NCBI RefSeq assembly: GCF_902686445.1
Contig: NC_062232.1
Span: 91,250,932 to 91,314,931, forward strand
DNA from: Sciurus carolinensis
Lineage: Eukaryota; Chordata; Mammalia; Rodentia; Sciuridae
Direction of reading: 5' to 3'
Length of the DNA stretch: 64,000 bases
A program made the translations under genes and the position numbers. The notes beneath the pieces were generated by a model. It was not told the DNA's origin, ran no database searches, and saw only the letters and a list, made by a program, of their open reading frames with translations. How positions within the stretch are numbered: the first letter of the stretch is position 1; every line of letters starts with the position of its first letter. This document shows, in pieces, positions 57,275 to 64,000 of the stretch.

Positions 57275-58760
57275 TTTTTAATGTTATCCTATTTATAATT
57301 TTATATTTATATAAAATAAAATGTTATGGACAACAAGGCAGGTTAAATGATACAATTGAGTCTATACATCATGCCTTTCTTGAAATCTTTCCTCTTGGCC
57401 GTCTTGTTCCCTGCTCCCTCTTAGACTATTCTTTTAACTATTTCCTTCAAGTGCTTCTTGTTTCCTGTTTATGGGAAGAATAACATCCATGTCTCTGTTT
57501 TTCTACACCAGCTACTACATTGTTTTAAGAAAAATTTACATATTTAAATCATGAACAATATCCCTGTCTAGTTTCAGTATGAATTTTCTTCTGTCTTGGA
57601 TTGTGTACCAGGATAAAAACTAGAAACACAAACGCATCAAACATGGAACTAATTTTCTTTTTTACTCACACCTAAATCAACTGCTCTTGCCAATTTCATT
57701 TTATTGCACACCTTTTAAAAAGCATCTTGACACAATCATTTCACAACCATTGTCATGATCATCATCTAGTCTTACCAGTTCCATTTTTTCTGTTTGAATT
57801 CAAAATTTTCAATTTTGAATAAAGTTAGACATGAACATTTCTCTCATCTCCCAGGTTTAATTATCCCAGAAAATCAGCATTTGTATTTGAGGAGGACATT
57901 CATGAATATCATGTTTATTATTTGCTCAATGCATAAATTATTATAATTGGCCTTAAATTGAAATGTTTCATAAATTAGGCTGAATTTTTAAGGTAATCTG
58001 AATTTTTTTCTGTAACTTACAAAAATATGCTAAGTAAACTGTTTGAAAATAGATCATTTGGAAAATAGAAAATGTAATTAATCTATACATTACATTACAT
58101 TGTTTTCTTTGTATTACACAGATTAGAACATACTGAAACGTTCTAAGTTAGCATTGTTATAATGATATAAAGTAACAATAGCACAATTATTTCTCATTTT
58201 ATTTTTTTGCATAAATTACATCACCTGTTTTAGGGTTGGTTCTATTTTTCAGGGTGAGACTGTCATAGAACAAATACAGACTGAATTTTATGTTATCCTT
58301 CAAAACTTCTCTTGTATTTTACACTGTTTCCCACCACTGTCTAAAGAGTTGCAGTTTAAAAAGCCTTAGGAATTAGGGCTAATACTATTACACTTTACAT
58401 TAAGATTGAAACCCTTGCTGGAGCAAATTGAGGCTTACTAAGAGGTACTACAGTTTCAAATCAACATGAAAAGCTCTAACTTCACATTAACATGTTGCTT
58501 AAAATCTATCAGAACAGCATTTTCTTTATTTCTAAGAGGTTTTAAAATTGTACTAAAATCTGTTTTATAAAAGATTGCTATTATTTTAATTGAAAACAGT
58601 TCATAAATAGCATTGATAGATCAATGGTTACTTGGAGTCACACAGAGTGACTCTATTTGCTGGACAGAGTTATTTTTGATAGACACATTTTGAACTAGAG
58701 CAAATCATGAACTCTGATCAAATGTGACCAGCTCAGTTGTGCCTTTTCCGACTCTGTAAT
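57275..58760 (-). mobile_element. Probable L1 3'-transduced segment, ~1.48 kb
   Basis: AT-rich, otherwise unremarkable sequence lying between the L1 poly-A-like end (T run, 58762-58776) and the T9 run at the insertion site (57271-57279), inside the pair of L1 target duplications. No repeat or coding frame recognised. On the bottom strand a TATAAA variant poly-A hexamer sits about 20 bases before the run of A. A transduction is the simplest reading, but a separate earlier insertion cannot be excluded. Confidence 0.65.
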
Positions 58761-59317
58761 ATCTAATTTTTTTTAAATTTATTTTTATTGTAAACAAATG
58801 GGATACATGTTGTTTCTGTTTGTACATGGAGTAACAGCATACCATTTGCGTAATCATACATTTACATAGGGTAATGATGTTTGATTCATTCTGTTGTTTT
58901 TTCCTTCCCCCCACCCCTTCCACCCTTCTTTTCCCTCTATACAGTCCCTCCTTCCTCCATTCTTGCCCCCCTCCCACCCCCCGTCATGTGTCATCATCCG
59001 CTAATCAGTGAGATCATTTGCCCTTTGGATTTTTGAGATTGGTTTATCTCACTTAGCATGATATTCTCCAATTTCATCCATTTGCCTGCAAATGCCATAA
59101 TTTTATTATTCTTTATAGCTGAGCAATATTCCATTGTATATATATGCCACAGTTTCTTTATCCATTCATCAAATGAAGGACATCTAGGTTGGTTCCACAG
59201 TTTGGCTATTGTGAATTGAGCAGTATGAACATTGATGTGGCTGTATCTCTGTAGTATGTTGATTTTAAGTCCTTTGGGCATAGACTGAGGAGTGGGATAG
59301 CTGGGTCAAATGGTGGG
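58761..59317 (-). mobile_element. 5'-truncated L1, antisense, carrying ORF2 C-terminus and 3' UTR
   Basis: L1 3' end with purine-rich 3' UTR (58890-58985, pyrimidine-rich on + strand) and ORF2 C-terminal codons on the bottom strand. Together with 57275-58760 it is bounded by the 15-bp direct repeat TGGCAATTAGGTTTT at 57260-57274 and 59318-59332. The bottom-strand target begins AAAACC after TT, the classic L1 endonuclease site. Confidence 0.9.
58994..59281 (-). pseudogene. L1 ORF2 C-terminal fragment (95 codons, open)
   Basis: One unbroken bottom-strand frame including MEYCSAIKNNKIMAFAGKWM and ending ...QMISLISG before a stop near 58994. It is the conserved C-terminus of L1 ORF2p. The 5' truncation of the element at 59317 means only the last part of the protein is present. 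Confidence 0.85.
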
Positions 59318-59332
59318 TGGCAATTAGGTTTT

Positions 59333-59373
59333 AACATGAATTTTAGGAGAACACAAACATTCAGTCTGTAGCA
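59333..59373 (-). mobile_element. MLT1-like MaLR LTR, antisense, right part
   Basis: 'acatgaattttaggagaacacaaacattcagtctgtagca' completes the LTR from 56964, ending GTAGCA. Confidence 0.7.
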
Positions 59374-60834
59374 GAGAGGAAAATGACTTTACGTGACTTT
59401 GAGGCACTTCTAGGATATTGAGGTTGAGATGTCCAGGAGACGGCAGGATTCAATATCCTGGAGCTGTTCAGGGGACTCTGTACTAGAGGCCCACTTTGGT
59501 ATTATCAGTATAAAAGTAGCAGACGCAAGCATTGGAGTGGAGGCAGTGTAAACGTGGGCAGAGAGGAAATAGGACTTAGAAAAAGCCTTCTGCAAAGGGT
59601 AGAGAAGAATGCAAGGAGATTGCAGGAATGTTCAGAGTAATAAAAGGAGAGTCTCTCGTTGTCCTGGAAGCTTAAACAGTAGAACTTTGCACCAAAGCTG
59701 TATGGGATCTGAGAAGTGTCATCAGACCTTAGAAGAAGTGGGGATGTAAAGGAAGGAGAAGTTGAGGTTGTTAAGAATGAGGGCTTACATACATTCTAGA
59801 ACCAATGGAAAGGGTTTCTCTCGTCCTTTCTCCCTGTTTCTTTTTTCCTCCTTTCCTTTCATTTTCTCTCTTCTCTTCCCAGGGCTGGGCACCTTCAGAT
59901 GCTAAGATGTAGGCCAGTAGTGAGAAGGAACTTCAAAGGTACCAGGGAGAAATGGAAGGGGATAAATTATAAGGTGATGACAAGTGCTAAGAAGGAAAGA
60001 GGTTTGTGGTAGATGGAGAAGGTAATGAGAAAAGGAAGAGTAAGTGCTGTGGGAAATGGAAGTAATTCTAGGCTCCTTTGGTGCTGTACAATAGGATTCT
60101 CCATGATGGTGGAAAACGCCTCCATTTCTTCTGTCCAATGTGGTAGTCTCTAGCTACATAGAGCTCTTGGGCAGTTGGAATGTGGCTTGTGGGACTGAGG
60201 AATTGAATTTCTAATTTGATTTTAAGTTTAATTAATTAGAGTTGAATTTCAACCACATGTGGCCAGTGGCTGCTCTATTACCCAGTATAGTTCTGGATGA
60301 TTGGCTGCTAGAGTGGAGGGCTGTTCTGAAGCAGGAATCCATGTGTTCTTCTGGCACTGACCTGATGGGGTTGCCCCATTTGGGGCTCAGCCAGCCTGAG
60401 TAGAGGAACAGAAGGTCTGACTTGGATCGATGCTGTTGAAGATCTAGTTAATGAGGGATGTTGGTGTTCAGGACAGGACTTTGGTAATCCTGCCACATAT
60501 TTTCCTGCTTTCAGGTTTTCCATCAAAGGCAGGTCATCCAAGGCATGATAGCAGAATGGGACACAGAATGGTACTTTATTATTAGCCAAGAATTACCCAG
60601 TACCTTCCAAGTGTAGGGCTTTTCTACAGCTGGGCTAGTGCTTGCAGCTTTGGTCTTGACACCTAACTGTACCCAGAGAATCTGAGGTGCCTAGGAGTGC
60701 CCACCTTATTTCCCACCTTGGCAAAGACACCAAGAAGCTAGAGTGGCAAGGAAAGCAAGCAGGCCTGGCTGCCCCCACAGACAGGTTGTACTGATGGGTA
60801 CAATAAAAAGTGTACGCTGCCCATCACAAAGCTA
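59374..60834. other. Low-repeat, purine-rich intronic block
   Basis: No repeat or gene recognised. A pyrimidine-rich tract near 59815-59880. Confidence 0.4.
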
Positions 60835-61060
60835 GACTACCTGCTTTCAAATTCTGGTTCTGTTCCTTACTGGCTGTGTGATTTCAGCTAACTTCCTTAA
60901 CTTCTCTGTGCTTCAGTTTCTTCATCTTTAAAATAAGAATAATAGCAGTACTTCTTTAGAGGGTTATAATGGACATTAAATGAGATAGTCTGTATAAATT
61001 GCTCATCACAATGCTATCACATGGTCGGTGCTGTATAAATTAGCTATTATTCCTATGATT
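60835..61060 (+). mobile_element. MIR SINE
   Basis: 'gactacctgctttcaaattctggttctgttccttactggctgtgtgatttcagctaacttcc', 'cttctctgtgcttcagtttcttcatctttaaaataag' is a clear MIR. Confidence 0.85.
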
Positions 61061-62486
61061 TGTGCTTGCTAGAGTGCCACGACCTGCCTCCTGATCATGT
61101 AAAATGTGTTCTGAGTGGTTTCTTAGGTTCTTACTAGCCCCTTTGGGAACGAGCTAGTAAGGGACTAGGTACAGGTGTGGGATGAGAGGGTAGAAGAGTC
61201 TCTTCTGCCCACCAGGGAACAGAGGGTGCTAGTGTCATAATTCAGGGTCAAGGGGTCCCAGCTGGTGTGGAAGGAAGGGAATCCCGAAGAGAGTTGAGGA
61301 ATAAGGAGGAATCCCATGGTTGGTTAGGGGAAGGCAAGGAGTCACCAGGAGGTCTAGGAGCACGTGAGCAGCAGGAGTGAGAAGGTGAAGGCTGACACTG
61401 TGGGCATTTGTGGTCAGATGATGCCAGCTGGGGTGGGGCACTTTAGAATGATGACAGATGGCAGGTGGTGGGTAGAGAGGTGGAGCAGACCTGTGGAGTC
61501 GGAGAGCTCAAGAGGCCGTGAGGTCAGGGCTTTGGAAGCAGCACCCACATGGATGCTGAAATCATCCTGAATGCTGGCAGGATTAGGCGTGATGTGGAAA
61601 GGAAGGGGCTGTAATTCAAAGGACACTGGTCTGGGATGACTCTGATAAGGACACAGAGGACAACAGTGACAGTGATGAAGCGGAAGAGCAGAACTTTTTC
61701 AGAGGAGTAAAGCAGGGAGAAGAAACATCTAGAAACAACAATGAAGGGTGAGAGGAATCTTCAACTCCTCTTCCACAGGATAAGAAAGCCTCTGCTCAGA
61801 GTACGTAGGCCCCTTTAGGGTGAAGAGGTGAAAGGGACATCATCGGGAAAGCAGGCAGGTGTAGAAGGATTTATTGATGGTGGCAAAGGTTTCCAGAGGT
61901 TCTTGTGGGATGGTTGGGAGGGAAGTCAGGCATGGGGTGAGCACAGAGCACATCTGCACAGCTTCAGGACCACTGCTTGGTCCCTCCCTGCAGGGACGGT
62001 GACATAGCTCTAGGCCCCCCTCTGAAAGTTCCACTTGCTTTGCCCTCATGGTATTTGTTGTTTGGTTGTGGTAGTTTTTATTTAGGCAGGGGTTGTTAGC
62101 CTGTGGTACATAACTAGGATTGCAGGTCTTCATTAACTTGAATAGGTAAAAGTTACATATTTATTTGCACCCATTTCTAGCAGAAATGGAAGCAGTAAGC
62201 ACCAGTGCCATTAGCCAGACCTGTGCCTTTTTGTCAGTAGCAAATACAGATGGCTTCCTGTCGTATTACTGTATCTGCAGCCACCTCACAATACTGCTTA
62301 TGTTCATCAGTTCTTTGAAATTATGATAGTTATAAGATTTGCTGGCAGATCTTATTATTAATTGCATTTATAAAGAAGTACAATTACTGTTGCAAAACTT
62401 TTGAGATATTTTCATAGCTCCTTCCTTTGTAACACTTTGGCTTTTATTTTATGCATTTATGTTGAAATGTATAAAATAAAAGCCTT
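61061..62486. other. Low-repeat intronic block
   Basis: 61200-61900 is purine-rich and may be a very old LINE, but I cannot assign it. No gene. Confidence 0.35.
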
Positions 62487-62528
62487 TTTTCTTTCCTTTC
62501 TTTCTTTTTTTTTTTTTTTTTTTTTTCT
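62487..62528. repeat. Poly-T / CTTT low-complexity tract
   Basis: CTTTCCTTTCTTTC then about 23 T. Confidence 0.95.
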
Positions 62529-63370
62529 TGAGAAGGGCTTCCTTGATCCTCCCCGGCTGCCAGAGGAGCCTCTGCTTCACCCTGCCTTTAGGCTGCTGGG
62601 CAACCCTTTTTGGTTCCATTAGAGGGAGCTCTTGTTTCAGAATTGGGAGCAATGGCTTTTCCAGACTTGACACTGCAGGAGAAGATTGTTTTAAAGTCTA
62701 GGTAATTTAGATGTTCTTGGGGGACATTTCAGGAAACTGGAGTTTAAGAGCCCCAGTATCGTTTGACTAGGGCAAACCACTTCTCCCTTGAGTGGGCTTT
62801 CAACTTCTCCCCTGAAGGATGAGGATTGGGATGGAGCCCCTGTGCTAGGTAGTTTCCAGGGCCAGTTAAATCAGTTTGTTTGACCAATGACAGCTTGAAA
62901 ACTGGCCCCAAAGTCATAGTAACCTCAGGGTCCAGGTTGGGCCTCCTGCTTCTCTTTCACTCAAGTGAGTCCATGTTCACCCTGTCCCTCATCAGGGTAC
63001 TGGAAAAGTTCTCTTCTCTCACCTGGTTCCCTGCTCTGCCTTCCTGGTCAGATGAAGCCTGAAGACTTCTGAGGAGTGAGTGGGTGAGAAAGGAGCAGGG
63101 GAATTTGAAAAATTGCCCAAGGGCTGAACCTTATGCAAGAGGGTGGGTAGGCAAGTTTCTGAAGACAATTGGCATTTCCTTGCTGAGGAGGAAGTCACTG
63201 GGGCTCAGGAGTCCCTTGTGGGAACAAAGGATTAAGTCAAGTGTTGTCTGCCTGGCTTTTATCACCTTGCATGAGATACTGCTCCTCATACCTGGCTACA
63301 TTATACCTTGATTGGCAGTTTGTCCCAGGCCTCTTGGTACATATTTTAGCTCCAGGTTTCTCCCTAAGTC
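62529..63370. other. Low-repeat intronic block
   Basis: Nothing recognised. Confidence 0.4.
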
Positions 63371-63490
63371 AGTGTTTCTCCTATGTGGTCAGATGTGCTT
63401 GTTACTAAAATAGAGATTCCAGGGCCCTCCCAGACCTCCTGGATTCAATCTAAGGGAGCAGGGCCCAAGAATCTGTTTTCTACACAATCC
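63371..63490 (+). mobile_element. hAT MITE fragment (MER5-like, tentative)
   Basis: 'gtcagtgtttctcctatgtggtcag...gagattccagggccctcccagacctcctggattcaatct...gcccaagaatctgttttct'. Confidence 0.55.
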
Positions 63491-63495
63491 CTAAG

Positions 63496-63695
63496 ACAGT
63501 GGTTTTCAAAGTGTAGTCTCTGGACCAACAGCATAAGCTTAACTAGAAAACCTGTTATGAATGCACATTCTCAGATTCCAGGACGTTCCCCAGACCTACA
63601 TCAGAAACTCTGAGATGAGACCCAGCAAACTGTGTTTTAACAGGTCCTCCAGGGGATTCTGAGGCATACTCAGGATTGAGAGTCTCTACCCTGGG
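63496..63695 (+). mobile_element. MER5A hAT MITE
   Basis: 'cagtggttttcaaagtgtagtctctggaccaacagcat', 'cctgttatgaatgcacattctcag', 'cccagacctacatcagaaactctgagatg', 'tgttttaacaggtcctccaggggattctgagg' is almost a full MER5A. Confidence 0.85.
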
Positions 63696-64000
63696 GAAGC
63701 CAGATACAGACTGAACTTTAAGCCTCATTGCCTCAAGTGATTCTTGCTTAAAGCTCACCAGAGACCCAACTACTACTAAGTGCATAACGTGGTGTGCTAC
63801 AATGGTGTTTTATGTTTAAATAGCGCTTCTATTCTGGGTATCTTCATGCTCCGTTAGCTTTTCTGTTCCTACAGTGCTCCTTCAAGATGGGGAGGATCTG
63901 GGCTTTTCCTACTAGAGGGACACTGATGCTTAGAGAGGTTTTGATCTACATATAAGGTCCCATTACAACTTGGTAAGAGTAGAAGCTGGAAACTGGGTCT
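63696..64000. other. Low-repeat intronic end
   Basis: Nothing recognised. A MIR-like phrase appears near 63905-63990 ('gggacactgatgcttagagagg'). Confidence 0.4.

Larger units (their letters stand above)
44230..64000 (+). other. TMEM164: TMEM164 intron (5' part, partial)
   Basis: Intron starting at donor GTAAGG (44230). It continues past the right edge; I looked for the following coding exons and saw none. It holds SINEs, L2 and MIR fossils, MER2, a Tigger-type MITE, an LTR interrupted by L1, and MER5A. Confidence 0.82.

Noticed and set aside
1..64000. miR-652, known to lie in a human TMEM164 intron
   Set aside because: I looked for the mature core (AATGGCGCCACTAGGG) on both strands and did not see it; likely in another intron outside the window.
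44230..64000. The next TMEM164 coding exon (human AYTPEP...)
   Set aside because: Not found by eye; a search would settle it.

Overview
This window is mammalian nuclear DNA from a rodent, most probably a squirrel-family (Sciuridae) genome such as a ground squirrel, marmot or tree squirrel. The main evidence is about 36 short SINEs of two kinds: ID elements that carry the box A/B core of a tRNA-derived SINE and often a tail recording a rodent-specific A-rich end, and dimeric B1+ID elements (B1-dID/MEN type). Species was not determined. There is no bacterial, plasmid or phage signal.

The only protein-coding gene I can support is TMEM164, on the + strand. Two internal exons are present: 5345-5411 (22 codons plus one base) and 44151-44229 (26 codons plus one base). 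Both have consensus AG/GT splice sites, and joining them keeps the frame and gives the multi-pass membrane segment of TMEM164 corresponding to human residues about 148-195. The second exon carries the histidine (human H181, codon at 44184-44186) proposed to be catalytic together with C123, which lies in an upstream exon outside the window. Everything else is intron: at least 5.3 kb of the upstream intron, a complete 38.7-kb intron, and at least 19.8 kb of the downstream intron. Human TMEM164 is on Xq23, so the window is probably X-linked.

Layout. 1-5344: intron with ancient L1 (200-1900), SINEs, and a MIR split by a young 5'-truncated L1. 5412-44150: large intron holding a complete, degraded, antisense L1 (11302-16912, 12-bp target-site duplications), an ancient L1 block (19010-20820), nested MaLR LTRs (21135-21825), another LTR (22466-22833), older L1 tracts (25870-28000, 31090-35360), an AT microsatellite (40526-40806), a MER2 DNA transposon (41269-41633) and several low-repeat blocks. 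44230-64000: intron with L2/MIR fossils, a second MER2 (51391-51695), a Tigger-type MITE (52876-53474), an LTR interrupted by an L1 insertion that seems to carry about 1.48 kb of 3'-transduced sequence (57260-59332), and a MER5A at the right end.

Nearly all L1s and most SINEs (27 of 36) lie antisense to TMEM164 transcription. The most interesting structural observation is the L1 3' transduction at 57.3-59.3 kb. No new protein system was found.
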